Assembly (NCBI GenBank): GCA_040357565.1
Contig: JBDODJ010000051.1
Source of the DNA: Cercozoa sp. M6MM
Lineage: Eukaryota; Endomyxa: Ascetosporea
Length of the DNA stretch: 64,000 nucleotides
Strand: one strand, 5' to 3'
Below the pieces are notes generated by a model, which was given only the letters and a program-made list of their open reading frames with translations, made no database searches and was not told where the DNA came from. A program made the translations under genes and the position numbers. Numbering within the stretch: position 1 is the stretch's first letter; every line of letters begins with the position of its first letter. Of the stretch, positions 1-19,896 are shown piece after piece.

Positions 1-62
<62 letters not shown>
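1..62. repeat. (GT)n microsatellite at window edge
   Basis: An uninterrupted GT dinucleotide run fills the first 62 bases. Similar runs recur inside introns further along (about 19.8, 21.8, 25.2 and 34.3 kb), so this is a general feature of the genome rather than a special site. Reading frames through it are low-complexity artefacts. Confidence 0.97.
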
Positions 63-63
<1 letters not shown>

Positions 64-224
64 TACTTTGACGTTCTAAATACTGCTTCCCAGGCAATCA
101 ACATGGGACACCTGTTTGAGTTTACGGCAGAGACCACTGTACGCGCCAACTTGTCCTACTTGGTGTGCTGTTGATGGTTGGGATTTAGTTGATTCGAGTG
201 ACGAAAGAAGACGATGAGACCACG

Positions 225-2779
225 ATGCTGAAGGATTCCGAGTAATAAAATTGTCCCCTTTGATCTTGGATGTCTGTTGCTTTATTTTGTATTTGAGGTG
301 CTTGTGTAGCGAACCCAGCACTGTGCAAGAGTCTCCCCTCGCAGTTCAGGCCCGTCGGCAGTTCCGCATTCTCGTTTTTACGATTGCTGTACCTTTTGAT
401 TGTTTTTATTTGTTGGATTTTCAGTTTTGCTTTTTTGAGATGTTTGTGCGTGCTATTTAGTTTTCTTTCGCGCTCTTGTTCGCGTTGGCGGGTGTGCTGG
501 CTTCGTCATCGAGTGCGACGAGCGAATCGTATAGCGCTCCCATATACACAAATAAAATTTATGCGCAGATGCAATTACTTCTGCCAACTCATTGGGACGT
601 TTTTAATATCAGCATTGGCGATTTCGATGAGACGACGTATCTTTTGCTCTCGCAGGTAGCTTTTCCTTGTGCTTTTTAGTTTGTGTGGATGTGGTGTGTA
701 ACTGCAGACTCCAACAGCGAAAGCTTCAATCGAGCAGGTGCAGTTCAAGTTCAATATCAAAACGAGAGGCAAAAGAGTGTGTCTCTGGTGTCTGTCTTTT
801 TAGTTGGCGTTGGCTGCGACCTTGGGTGCAAGCATTCACCTCCTCGGTGCTGAGCATGGTAAGGTTTTGATCTCCGGGTTTAACTTGGGATATGTTTCCT
901 TACTTATCGACGTTTGTTTGAACTCTAGGCGGTACGGGTCCGACGAAGGTTAATCGCAATGGTTTCCACGATGCTCTGGGCTACGGACGCCAAGTTACCT
1001 TGTATGCTCTGGCAGTTGCTTGCTGTGTGCTTTCCTGCGTATATCGGTGACTGGTGCGAACAGGAACAACTCGATGCGTGCTGTGGAGCGAACTACGGTG
1101 ATGCAGCAGCTTTTGCGGCGTATCGACGTTGTTGCCGCTGAGAAATTGAGTGTACAGTTTCCTTCTCTGGATATGTTTGTTGTCTTGCTTGAATCGCCTC
1201 GCTGTAACGTTGCAGTTGGACGATGTTCTCGCCAATCTGGAGACGATAAATGAGACGGCCATGCACGTATACCACTTTCGTTTTTTGTCGGGTATGTTTC
1301 TCTATGTTAACGCAGATCTTTGACGAAGCTGACGCGATCGTTGACTATGCTTTCAAAAACGGAGCCGAGGATCCGAATGTAGAATTAAGGTTTAGTGTAT
1401 TGACGTGTTTTGACTGATGTTTGGTCTGAATGGATAATAAAAATTAGAATTGGAACGCCACACGCGGCGCGGAAATGATCGCGCTGCTGACACAGAACTC
1501 GAGTTTTGCCGTCGCTGTCAGTTCCGCTCAGCACTGGCTGGATGATCGCACGTCGCTGGCTGATGTCTTCTTTGCCGAGCAGCGTGACGAGGAGAAGAAA
1601 CGCGCTAACTGTACCGCCTTTTTCCCTTTGACAGCTGCTTGGGGAGTATTCTCTTTTTCTGGGCAGTGGTGCTGTCACTGGCGATCGTTGCTTCCGTGCT
1701 AACGATCGTTGCTGTTACTGTCACTGTTCTGGTAGTTTACGTTCGACCTGTCCTTGTTGGCTCGTTTGAGTACTTTCGCTCAAATGACCAGGGAGCGAAA
1801 CGAAGCGCCGCAACGAGCAGTCTCGAATTGCAGGGCGCTGTTTGGACATTCGATCGTGTTTGTGTGTTTGCTGCGTTCATTTTGTTGTGACTCTGTTGTT
1901 TTTGTTTCTTCATCCATCTCTCAATTTAGTGGAAGACAAGGAGTGTTTGGAAGTGCTGCTTGCGCATGCACGATCAAAACTCGTAACTTTTCATATCTTA
2001 TGTCTATCTTCCAACTAAGTTTAGCTATGTCTTTTGTTTAGTCGGAAGAGTGTGTGCAATACGTCTATGACACCAAGGCGATCAATTTACAGGTAGTCTG
2101 CAGCTTTCTCATTCATGAAGTTACAATCAGAGAAACGGCGATCCCTGTCATCTTAGTCTGCGAGACCAAGGATGAGCGACATTAGCTCTCTCATCGACCT
2201 GTACGTGAGAGAAAACAGCGAGCGCGAAGTGAACATCTCGTCCAGACAGGTGCGTTTCTCCCGTCAGCTGGTTCAATAAATGTCAATTTATGACTGACTT
2301 GACACCACGCACAGAGACGCGCAATCGTGCAAGAGTACGACGAGTGCAAGTCGAAACTGCGCAATGACGATGAAATCTCGGGAGAGCTGCTCGAGGCTCT
2401 GCGTGTCTCGGAAAAAGAGGTTACGAAATTGGTGCAGTCTGCTTTTAGTCTTTGTCGAACTTCGCTGACACTTCTGCTGCAAACAGGTGATGACTAATCT
2501 CTACAGCACTTTTCTGCAAAGCACCGGCTTCCTGGAGGTACTTGCTTCATCGCTTTATTGCTGTGGGATACGCTTTAACTTGTCTGCTGTGTGAAACCAC
2601 ACAGCTTGAAGAAAGAAGAAACGCCGAACTGGCCGAGACGCTTGCCGCTGTACACTGTGCTTTGTTTCCCACTGTTTCACTGTGACTCGCAGTGGTGTTT
2701 GCAGATGGAGGAGCACTCACCAATGTACGCGACGGTGACGGCCGACGGCACCAGTGTCGAGATGCACCAAGCACTATAG
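225..2779 (+). CDS. Two-pass membrane sensor with C-terminal RGS domain
   Basis: Hand-joined exons give a protein of roughly 440 residues. The start MLKDSDEPSTVQ is followed by a strong hydrophobic helix (FRILVFTIAFSFALLFALAG), a helical ectodomain of about 220 residues with NxT/NxS sites, a second hydrophobic helix (VLSLAIVASVLTIVAVTVTV, about 1.68-1.74 kb) and a cytoplasmic RGS domain. RGS hallmarks are LEDKECLEVLLAHARSKLSE, EREVNISSRQRRAIV and the final helix EVMTNLYSTFLQSTGFLEL. RGS domains accelerate GTP hydrolysis on G-alpha. The layout resembles nitrate-sensor-like (NIT) and methyl-accepting receptors with an RGS output; that comparison is inference. About 14 short introns were joined in frame, including AT-GA donor choices that remain provisional. 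The stop is at 2777-2779. The F-box gene begins 70 bp downstream on the same strand. Confidence 0.8.
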
Positions 2780-2849
2780 AAATTGCAACGCACGGCAAAT
2801 GCGTCGAATTAGTCTCACGCTCAGTTGCGCAGTACAACTGAATTACTGA

Positions 2850-4162
2850 ATGAACGAATGGAACACAACGCGTAGCTCACCGGCGCCCCCAATGATGAAT
2901 TTCCAAGAAATTGCCCACAGCTCCTCTCGATCAATTAGTGGGGAAAATGCCGCTAAAAAGCGCACTGTAAAGTCCCAACACACTATGGGCACAGGAAGAA
3001 GTAGGAGCGGCAGGCCAAGAGGCCAGCCGGATTTCGACATCCAAGATTGGTCTGGTTCGGCACTCGCCCCGCTGTTTTTGCAGACTGAACACTCGGATCT
3101 GCTGTTGCACGTCCTTGGATGTGCGATTCCCAGTATTTGTGTGGACTGCTTGTCATAGGTCCATGTTTTTTAAATCGATAGTCGCATGCGACTCGAGAGA
3201 GACCTTGGAGGCAGTATCGTTGACACATCGGTCACTGCACAACGCTCTGCTGTCTCCGGCAGCACAGTTGCGCGTGTGGCGTCCTTTTGTATACTTGCGA
3301 TTTACTTTCTTGCGTTATCTGGTTACTGTATGTCTGCATGTGTGTTATTTGAGTACAGGTGCAGAACGTCCAGAACACGGAGCTTGATGACCGCGACTTG
3401 CAAAAGGCATCGGTACCCCTGGTCATGGTTGGTTTATGTCGAGTGTACATGTGCGAACAGGAGGAAATCTTCACCGACTGGCGTGCATTCGCTCAGTACA
3501 TGGGTAGAAGACAAATGGTAGAAGGCATCAACGTGCCGGACATCGAGAACTGTGGTATGCTGCTGCCTCCGGTGGCTGATACTATGTCGCAAGCTACTCC
3601 ACTCACGGCGAGTCACTTTGTGCGCGCGTCACCCTCGGCGTACCTTTTCCCCCACAACTCGCAAGTACAATTTTATTGTAGGTATTTGTTATGCAGAGAA
3701 CTTCCGAAAGGCTTGCATTGGCACTTCCGGTGTCCACTTAAAGTGTCTCGTCTGCAGCCCGAGAACTTTGACCATCTGGTACGTTGCATTTTATTATAAT
3801 TTACATTTGCCGAACCCCAATGCGCTCTGTTTCAGATCGCAACAGAAGCGACCGGTCCTGTTAAGTTCGATTGTTACGCGTGCAAGCGCAAAGGTTCCTC
3901 TGTTCACATGTGTGTGTATTGTTGGTATAGATTATGCTTCCGCTAGCAATTGTTTTGTGTGTGAGCAGTCAAACTCGTCTCGTCGCGTCGTGAGTTGCAG
4001 CAGTGTGCTGAAGCCGGCGAGTGTGTCGTCTACGATCCAGCGCGGGTACTATCGCCAACTGCTAGTGTAGCATGCTTATGCGTGTTTTTGCAGAACTGGC
4101 TCAACACTATGGGACCGGAGCCGATGGTGGGCCTACCGGCACCGCCGCCTCCTGTCCGTTAA
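2850..4162 (+). CDS. F-box-like protein
   Basis: The first exon starts MNEWNTTRSSPAPPMMNF. It leads into an F-box-like segment DLLLHVLGCAIP, which continues across an intron (donor near 3134, acceptor near 3180) to SRETLEAVSLTHRSLHNALL and LRVWRP. This matches the family pattern of two helices, a 'vsl..r..' core and a terminal WR. F-box proteins recruit substrates to SCF ubiquitin ligases through Skp1. The remaining ~250 residues carry no repeat that I recognise. They include a region with several cysteines (FDCYACKRK, LQQCAEAGECVVYDP) and end NWLNTMGPEPMVGLPAPPPP. Six or so short introns are inferred. The stop TAA is at 4160-4162. The substrate cannot be predicted. Confidence 0.65.
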
Positions 4163-4703
4163 GTTCCCACCGGCGCAATGAATAGTATTAACGACCAAGT
4201 GCGAGTGTTTCCGCGCCCGTCGTTCGTTAATACGTACGATAGATAGCGTGACGTGGGCATGGCGGGGTTTTTCGACGCAAAATCAGAATCTATAAAATAC
4301 CTTTGGTATCGGCCTGGGAAAGGCACAAAAGAGAGAGAGGGCTTTTCTTAAAAGTTAACAGGCCCCGGAAGGCCTAAAAGCCCAGAACTAGGACCTGATT
4401 AGCATCTAATAAAAGCTTCTGGGAGTTCGTTTTGCCTCGAAAAACCCCGCCATACCCGCGTGGCGATACTTGACTGATACTGCACTGTAAACTTACGGTA
4501 TGGTACACGGCACACGGACACGCCGCGCCCGCATTGCATAGGTACGATCGGATTGGGTACCGTAAGGCTGTGACTGAATGAACCGCAAGTCAGTCGAGTG
4601 CGGTGCGCTTAACGTACTTGTCACGGACGCTCAAGGTAGTTCGGTTATCTACTCAATGAATGTACTTTAAATTTACTTGTCTCAGCGAAGCGAGCTGTTT
4701 GGG
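4163..4703. other. Intergenic stretch holding a foldback element
   Basis: Between two convergent stops there is no convincing reading frame. The stretch contains the inverted-repeat element at 4251-4461 (listed separately) and, on its right, sequence unusually rich in short TAC/GTA words. Confidence 0.7.
4251..4461. repeat. Foldback element (MITE-like) or structured RNA
   Basis: Two 32-bp arms (4251-4282 and 4430-4461) are inverted repeats agreeing at 29 of 32 positions. Inside them is a second perfect pair: GGGCTTTT at 4339-4346 with AAAAGCCC at 4376-4383. Within that is a hairpin AGGCC-CCGGAA-GGCCT at 4360-4375. The 211-bp length with terminal inverted repeats suits a non-autonomous DNA transposon. 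The nested helices would also suit a structured RNA. I see no clean target-site duplication, only GCGTG near each end. Confidence 0.6.
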
Positions 4704-5758
4704 TCAGTCCGCCTGCGAGTCAACGTCGGAGTCCGAAAAATTAAATTCGTCATCATCGCGGACCAGCAGCGAAGATTCCCTTGCGTTCTGAAATTGATCT
4801 TGAGGCGTTGCGAGTCGGGGTGACTCCACCTTTCCGAGATGCTCTGTGTTTTCTGAATCCGCTGCCTCGACGTTCAAATCGTTCGCCTGGGCCACCTTCG
4901 CGGAATGAGCTGTCGCTTGGAAGTTTCTATGCGAAGCTTCGTCACTGCTGAGCGAAACTGGTGATTTGCGCCAGTCGGCGTTGTCATTTCCAAGCGCGCC
5001 GATCGCTCGCAACAGCACAATGTCCTCTTCACTGCTGTTGCTTCGCCCTTCAAAATCCACGCATTCTTCTGCTTCCTTTCGATGGAGTTCGTGCAATCTT
5101 TGCTGCCTGGACAGAAACTGTCCCAACGCTTGTTCGTGCTGCTGTGCTGAATGTCCGTGCAAAGCTTGGTTGATGTGACGCAACAATCTGTCGCACTTTC
5201 TTTTTTGTGCTTCGACATGTCTTGCCTTTTGGTCGCACTAAAATATGTTTCAGTAAAATGTACAAGAGGTTGAAACAAAAGAACTCGAGGTTGCAAGACA
5301 GTAGATAGTACAGTACTCGCAAATACAGTACCTTACGAAGTGCGCTGTTCTTGAATTTCTCCACACTGTGTCGAACTGCAATCAAACTGGGTTCAGTTCA
5401 GTTGGAACTTAAAAGAAAAGATCTCACGATGTGCTATACTCGTGTTTCGAGCGTCTGCTGCGACAGCAAGTTGCTGATTGAGGCGTTTAAGTTCACCTTC
5501 AAGCTCTAAAGACATCCTGGCAAACAGTACCCTGCCACAGGACGCTGTCGTCAATTTTGAAGTCGCCGGTTTTCTTGTGCCACGAAAATGCGAAAATGAA
5601 ACTACCAAAATCCAGCTCTGGGAGGGCAGTATCGGAGCAGAGGATTGATTCCGACGACTAATGGATGGAGTTTTGCGTATCCGACCCAAATCTAGCATCT
5701 CAAGAGCGTCTTGTCCGCGTGGCATGCAAGCTCCGTCGGGCCACAGTGACCGACGCAT
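4704..5758 (-). CDS. Coiled-coil protein, unrecognised
   Basis: On the minus strand the last exon (about 4704-5236) begins CDQKARHVEAQKRKCDRLLR and ends FNFSDSDVDSQAD before a TGA. A short exon RHSVEKFKNSALRK lies upstream of it, followed further upstream by MSLELEGELKRLNQQLAV. The middle is strongly predicted to form a coiled coil by its heptad-like E/K/L/Q content. The C-terminal ~100 residues are acidic and Ser-rich. The upstream reading frame stays open to an ATG at 5756-5758 (MRRSLWPDGACMPRGQDAL), but a start at MSLELEGE near 5515 is equally possible. It is divergent from the TTLL gene, whose first recognisable exon lies ~70 bp away, so the two may share a promoter. No family is recognised. 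Confidence 0.6.
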
Positions 5759-5828
5759 TATTGTTCGCGTTGGTAAAAGCAGCTTTTCTGAGGATATTTA
5801 CCGACACGACAGTTAACCAAATTTAAGA

Positions 5829-8103
5829 ATGCTTGATTTGCACAGATTTCGAAAAACACTGCCTGACACAAAACATACGCGAGAACGGGTGGATTCTCGA
5901 CTCAAGCGGCAGTTCGGACAATTGGAACATTTTCTGGGCCACCGTGGGCTCTGTTCGCAACCTTTTCAATCCAGATCGCACAGAGCGTCACTCATTTGCG
6001 CGACTGAACGAAGATCAGTTCGTGAATCATTTTCCGAACAGCTATGAGTTGGTGCACTTTCTTATGACTCACTGGACAGTTTCAACGCAAACTGACCCAA
6101 ACAATAATTGATAGTGTCGCAAAGACTGCATGGTGAAGAATATCAAACGTTTCAAAAAGCATTGTGAGAGAGAGAAGGTACTTTAGTTTCTATTGTTTGA
6201 GCGAGGCATACCCTGAATGCAAACATCTTGTCGAATACAGACGATGCCGCAAGAACTGGAGCAGCTTCTGAACTCACTCGGCAGTTGGCGCCTGCCTGTT
6301 TCCCAACGAAACGCACTGCAGCACCAAACTGCGATGGGACGCGAGTTCTCAAGCAGATGCTCGGTTCTGTCTGGTCTCAGCAAGCGCAAGAAGCGCAGTA
6401 TTCTCGAAGAGTCGGCTTCAAACAGCACGACGAACTCGTGCGTGTCGTTACCGATCAATGAGGGTAATTACTGGTATAATAGTTTGTTTTCCATACAGTT
6501 AATATCCAGTCTTTGTTGTTTGAATAGGCGAAACGCATGCCCAAATACCGATAAGTTTGCTAAAGATCATTCCGACAACGTTCTCGCTTCCGTCAGAGTA
6601 CTCACTGTTCACCGAGGAGTACCGTCGTTCGCCTTCTTCGATCAAGTGGATTGTGAAACCCGTCAATGGCGCCCAAGGCTCCGGAATTCGTACTTTTCTT
6701 CTTCGAAAACTGTCCTGTATTATTGAACTGCTTATTTTAGACATTGCGCGCTCCATTACGAGCATTCGCAAGTGGATTCAGTCCCGTTGGGCACTTCATG
6801 CTATCGGTGGTACCCTTTCATACGAGGCGTTCCTCACTTGTATCATATATTGCAGCAGGCAACACAAACGGTTCAGCGCATCTCTACTGCGGTGCCTCGC
6901 TTGGAAGCGGCATGACGATTGCTCCGCAGCAACGCGATTTTGGTCAGTTTAAGTTGTCGTATCTTGTTTGTATAGATTGAACTTACCGTACCTTGTGCTC
7001 GTAGTGTGCCAGAAGTATATCGACAAACCGTACACACTTGGTGGCAAAAAGTTCGGTACAATTTACACTCGGTTTTGTTTGTGCTAGTATCCAAAGCAGA
7101 AGAATATGAAATCAGACTTGCGACTGTATGCGCTGGTGACGTCGTACCGCCCGCTGCAGCTGTGGATGTATCTGGACGGGTTTTGCCGCTTCAGTGGCAC
7201 GAAATACTCCTCTGCTTCGGACACATTGAGCAACGATGCGATGCACCTCACAAACGGTATCGTGCCCCTCAAACTGAAAAGGCTGTGTGGTAACAACTCA
7301 CACTCGCACGACAGTCGCGGTGCAGAAACGAAGTGGAGAACAGTTCAACTCGCGGCACGGACAAAAGTGGCGACTTGAGAACTTGGAGTTGTATCTGGTA
7401 TGCGACGTGTCATCTAAGCCACTAAAAAGATAGGTTTGCTGACACAGAACCAAAGTCTCGGAGCACCCGTGTGGCAGCACGTGTGGCAACAGATTCAAGT
7501 GATCGTAGCGACGTCGATATACTCGGTGCAGTCGTCGATGATCAACGACCGGCACTGCTTCGAACTTTACGTAATTTTCTGCCGTTCCTTTCTCTAGCTG
7601 AGCTCTCGTGAACTCTGATTCGAGTAGGGGTACGACATCCTGCTGGACCAAGACCTTCGTCCGTGGCTTTTGGAAGTGAATTCGAGTCCGTCTTTGTCTT
7701 CGACGACGTTGGAGGATCGTTGCATGAAACGAGCGTTGCTGCGCGACACCTTCGAGATTGTGTCGCGAACTTTGCGCGAAAACACTCGCCGGGGCAGTCT
7801 CAACAACAGCGGCATTTCTTGTGCAACACCTTTCGCCCTGTGTCGGTAATTTCTATTGGATACGCCGCAAAGTGCATCACCTCGAGGTTCATTTCTGGCC
7901 AAATCTGTCTGTCTGTTCAGTCGGGGAACACGCGTTGGCGACTTTGAGTTGCTCATCAACGAGCACGTGCATCGTCAGGTATTCCATCTGCTTCTTTGCA
8001 CGAGCATAGACTAAAAACTGTGGGTTTGCAAGCGTAGCGAGAGCAACGTCGCTCGTCCAACAGTAACACCTCGCTGCGCTACGTGCGCGATGGCTGGAAG
8101 TAG
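5829..8103 (+). CDS. Tubulin tyrosine ligase-like protein (TTLL9-like)
   Basis: This is an ATP-grasp enzyme of the TTLL family, which adds glutamate (or glycine or tyrosine) to tubulin, mainly on ciliary microtubules. Conserved blocks appear in order: [32 protein letters not shown], an ATP-grasp loop [27 protein letters not shown] plus [29 protein letters not shown], and [20 protein letters not shown] followed by EVNSSPSLS. The nucleotide- and metal-binding D/E/N residues are present. Spacing and wording are closest to TTLL9 among family members I know. The C-terminal [14 protein letters not shown] matches the usual post-catalytic segment. About nine short introns are inferred. The end is WK-stop at 8101-8103. 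The first exon is uncertain; coding is clear from about 5839. Confidence 0.9.
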
Positions 8104-8389
8104 GCCGGTCATGTAGTATTTAATTAGTCCGCCAAGCGTTCGAGTCGAGTACAGTGCATTCGATTTTTAGTACATTTTCGCATCGAAACTAGCGTACTGC
8201 GCTGTAATGTCGCGTACAGTAGGCACCAGCGTAACGAACTGATCATGAACGCAATCGATACCGCCTAAGTGACGTTAACTGAAGCACTGACGTGCATGAC
8301 TTACACGACCGTATACGATAGGAAAATTTGTACGCTAGCGTAAGTTACCAGCGTACCGATCCGATCAACGCAACTGATTCGGCTCAAAC

Positions 8390-15260
<6,871 letters not shown>

Positions 15261-15292
15261 GATGCCGTTTCGCTCGCAGTCTGAGTAATAGT

Positions 15293-16430
15293 TTACAAGA
15301 GTTCTTTGACGTATCCCTCGAAAGCAGTTGTACTCATGGTGTCGTCCACGCAGATCTCGCAGCAGCTTGGCGCCTGTTTAAGTATACAGGGAAGATTAAG
15401 GCACTCATACGTCTGCTTGGACGGTCCAAGCGTACCCTGAAACAGCCAGGCCGTGCCCTCAATGTCCAGCAGACTGTCAATGTCGCAACGCTTGTCGACC
15501 TCGGCGATTGCCTTGGCGCAGAGCTCGTCCACTTGGTGGGCCTGCTTCACCATGCGTGCCAGCAACTGCCGCAGCGACGGGTCCAGTGCCTCACCATGCT
15601 CTTGCTCCTGGGGGTTAAGAGGGGTAAAGGGGAATAAGAGGGTAAAGGGGGTAAGAGGGGTAAAGGAGGTAAGAGGAGTAAAGGGGGAAAGAGGGATAAA
15701 GAGGTAAAGGGGTAAGGGGGTAAAGTACAACACGGAGCAGTTCCGAAATGACGCCACTCGCGAAGGTTTGCAGCGAGTTGAGCACATCCTCCTGTCCACA
15801 CACCCGGTACAGACAGACCAAAGTCGGTACAGATAAACAGTGTACCTGCTCAGGTTCCTGTTGGGCGATTCGTTCGGCGGCTTCGGTGGTCACTTTCGTG
15901 GCGAAACCCGTCTCATCCGACACACGCGGCTGAGACTGTTCTGGCTTGGGAGGCGAGTGTTCCAGCGTCAGCACCGACGTTCGGCGCACATGCACTTTCT
16001 GTTTCTACTTAAGGGCGCAAATAGTTAAAGGGGATGTAAATTAGGTTGTGGCCACAGTTAAGGGTACGCTCGGTGTAGGAACAGCGCGCAGACGTGGCGA
16101 CGTCTTCTGCGACGTCACACGCAGACGCAGTTTGCCGGCACTGCCCGTGTGTGCAGTTTCGCTCGGTGTGACTTCGCTCGGCGTGCTGCCTGCTGTGCTT
16201 GGCTCACTCTGCGGCGTGCCTACGTTTACAATTCAGCTAAGTTCAGTTCACTTTAGTGTTTTTATTGTTATCATCCCACTAAAACACTCGTGAAACATAC
16301 TCACTGACGGCAGGTCCGGCGCGAACTCACGCCGCAAGGATTCCATGTCCAACGGCTCGTTGCGACTGTAACGCTTCAGTCGCAGCGTGCCCACGCGCTT
16401 TTTGGGCGCATGCAGTGAAGACTCACCCAT
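15293..16430 (-). CDS. Unrecognised helical protein
   Basis: The model starts MGESSLHAPKKRVGTLRLK (ATG at 16428-16430). It continues through LDMESLRREFAPDLPS, a Ser/Thr/Pro-rich basic linker (GSAGKLRLRVTSQKTSPRLR), SVLTLEHSPPKPEQSQ and VTTEAAERIAQQEPEQ. A helical C-terminal third follows (LDPSLRQLLARMVKQAHQ, AKAIAEVDKRCDID) and the end is AFEGYVKELL before TAA. Four or five introns are inferred. One (about 15609-15727) is a long pyrimidine-rich CTTTACCCC-type repeat on the coding strand. I recognise no domain. An alternative upstream start within about 60 bp is possible. Its 3' end is 33 bp from the PI3-kinase start, in the same orientation. Confidence 0.6.
15609..15727 (-). repeat. (CTTTACCCC/CTTACCCC)n intronic repeat
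   Basis: On the plus strand this reads as repeated GGGGTAAAG/GGGGTAAGAG units. On the coding (minus) strand it is a run of C/T with TTAC interruptions. It sits between exons ending SELLRV and starting EQEHGEALDP. The same repeat family dominates ferlin introns at 59-64 kb. Confidence 0.85.
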
Positions 16431-16884
16431 GCGATAAGATACCTCCTGCCCAACAACAGCGTGACAGACTGAATACTCATTTCTCATAAACAATTTTAGA
16501 ACTCACCCGACACTACACCAACGTTATGCGCGTGCACGTGCGTGCAGATTTTCCTACAATTCCGTGTGCACTAGGCAGAGAAATGGTGGTCTTCAGAATC
16601 CACTACAGTAACCGATCTGGCTCCACTGATCACGTTCTGGATCCGTTTTGGGCTGGGTGTGCTCACTGCGGGTATTTTCAGTTTATCAGAGTATACAACA
16701 GTTGCCTAGCATTTAGTTTTGGTTCTAAATACGATAAAGTAAGTAAAATCCGCGAAGGTACAGCAGAAATGTCGAGAATGACATAACCAACGCCACGCGC
16801 GCAAAGGAGCGTGCCCAAGCGTTTCTCTTTCCAACAGCATTTCTTTTGTTTTGACTTGTTTCATTACAACACACGCACATCACA
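16431..16884. promoter_or_regulatory. Divergent promoter region of actin and the minus-strand gene
   Basis: This stretch of about 450 bp separates two divergent genes. A plus-strand open frame at 16526-16786 has no family resemblance and no coding neighbours. The 80 bases before the actin ATG are T- and C-rich with short TTTC runs and end ACATCACAATGG, a favourable initiation context. No TATA box is obvious. Confidence 0.5.
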
Positions 16885-18256
<1,372 letters not shown>

Positions 18257-19092
18257 ACCCTCGGCGGCCACCGGCCACCCACTGTTCCGGCGTTCCCCAC
18301 TTGCTGTCCTGTGCTGCTTTGGTCGCTGCGTGTAGTAGTTTTTCGTTTTCTTGTTTGCTTGTACAGTTGTTACTGCGGCTTAATGGCCTCCACTCCAACT
18401 TCAGTTAGAGTCTGCAGATCCTTTCGTTTACTGACGTGACTATCTGCCTCCTCCGGCTCCAGATCCCTCGCTGGGCTTGGTCGACGGTATAGGCCCCAAG
18501 GTCGATCTCGGCGTGTCAGTTAACTTTCGCTATTGCTCTCGTTCTTTTGTCTCATAGTTGCCATTTTAGTGCTTCTCGGTGCCCGGCTGTATCGTACTGC
18601 TAGTGGCACACTTAGGAATACGTTAGCGAATCCGGGAGACCTAAAGAAGTCCTTTTCCAACTCCAGTTAAAGATTAACGTTCAGTCGGTCGTCTGTTTAA
18701 AAAAGTTGGCAGTCGGTGCTCAGCGCATGTTCTGGACTACGGCCATATGCCGGCTTGTGAACCCCAGGGCAGCTACTGTAAACTGTAACTGTCTTCGTCT
18801 GAATGAACAACTTGGTTTCAATTAATCTGCCGACCAGTTGCGTTGCCGTAGATTTCCAAGCGCAACCCGAAATCTGCGTAAACTGACAAAGTCCGAATGC
18901 AAGACACCCTCTGCAAGCGGCGGGTGCTCACGCGCAACGGATTCACTCAAAAACGAGAGAGTCGTGTGTTTAAAGACTGTAGTTTGGCACAGGTAGCAAA
19001 GCTCTGGCCCTGCTTAGCTGACGTTGTGCCCTGAAGACTTGTTGAAAAGAAATCTCTCCTTTGGGAGTTGCCAACCTTGTGACTTGAAACTG
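18257..19092. other. Intergenic, actin 3' region
   Basis: This stretch of about 840 bp holds the actin 3' UTR and probably the upstream region of the secreted coiled-coil gene. I found no exon chain, RNA gene or repeat in it on either strand. Confidence 0.6.
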
Positions 19093-19784
19093 ATGAAATT
19101 GCTTCTCGGGATCTCGCTTCTGGGCACCGCTGCTGCTGCAGGTATCGTTGAGCTTTCGGTTTAGCCGATCCGATGCATGTTTAACAAGGGGCTTGTTGTT
19201 CAGCAGCAGTGCCGGATTTGGCGGATTTGTTCTCACCGCAAGAACTCGCTGGCATGCGGCGTGAGCATGCAAGACTCCAGGCCGAGTTCCAAGTGCAACA
19301 GCAAGCATTCCAGGCTCAAAAGGATAACGCAATTCAAGCCTTGGATGTTAATCAAGCTTGCAAGACAGCGCTAGATTCAGCAATCGTCCCGGGTGACAGC
19401 TTGACAACTACGGTAAATTACAAAAGACCATTACTGGTGCTTACAGTTTATTGTAACATTAACTTGTGGCGTGGCTATAGTTGCAAAACGTGCAAACTGT
19501 CCTCAACAGTCCGCAGTGCACTCGAGGCGTCAACCGTGCTGAGGCAGAAATGTATGGTGCTGCCGTGGTCAATGCCGCCTTCCCGCCGCGTGCGACAGAG
19601 GCACAGGCACTGCCTCGGAGAGGTCTGCAACCTCCTCTCGGTTTTCCTCCTCCCGGTCCTCCTCCTCTCGGTCCTTCTCCTCCCGGTCCTCCTCCTCCCG
19701 GTCCTCCTACTCCCGGTCCTCCTCCTCCCGGTCCTCCTCATCGCCGAGAAGAACCTCCGCAGGTAGTGTCTGCTGTGCTGTGTG

Positions 19785-19838
<54 letters not shown>

Positions 19839-19848
19839 NNNNNNNNNN

Positions 19849-19896
<48 letters not shown>

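Noticed and set aside
4251-4461. Complete transposon with target-site duplication
   Set aside because: No transposase frame fits in 211 bp and the only flanking similarity (GCGTG) does not abut both ends, so only a non-autonomous foldback element is claimed.
16526-16786. Plus-strand open frame upstream of actin
   Set aside because: No family similarity, no splice partners, and it occupies the actin promoter region.
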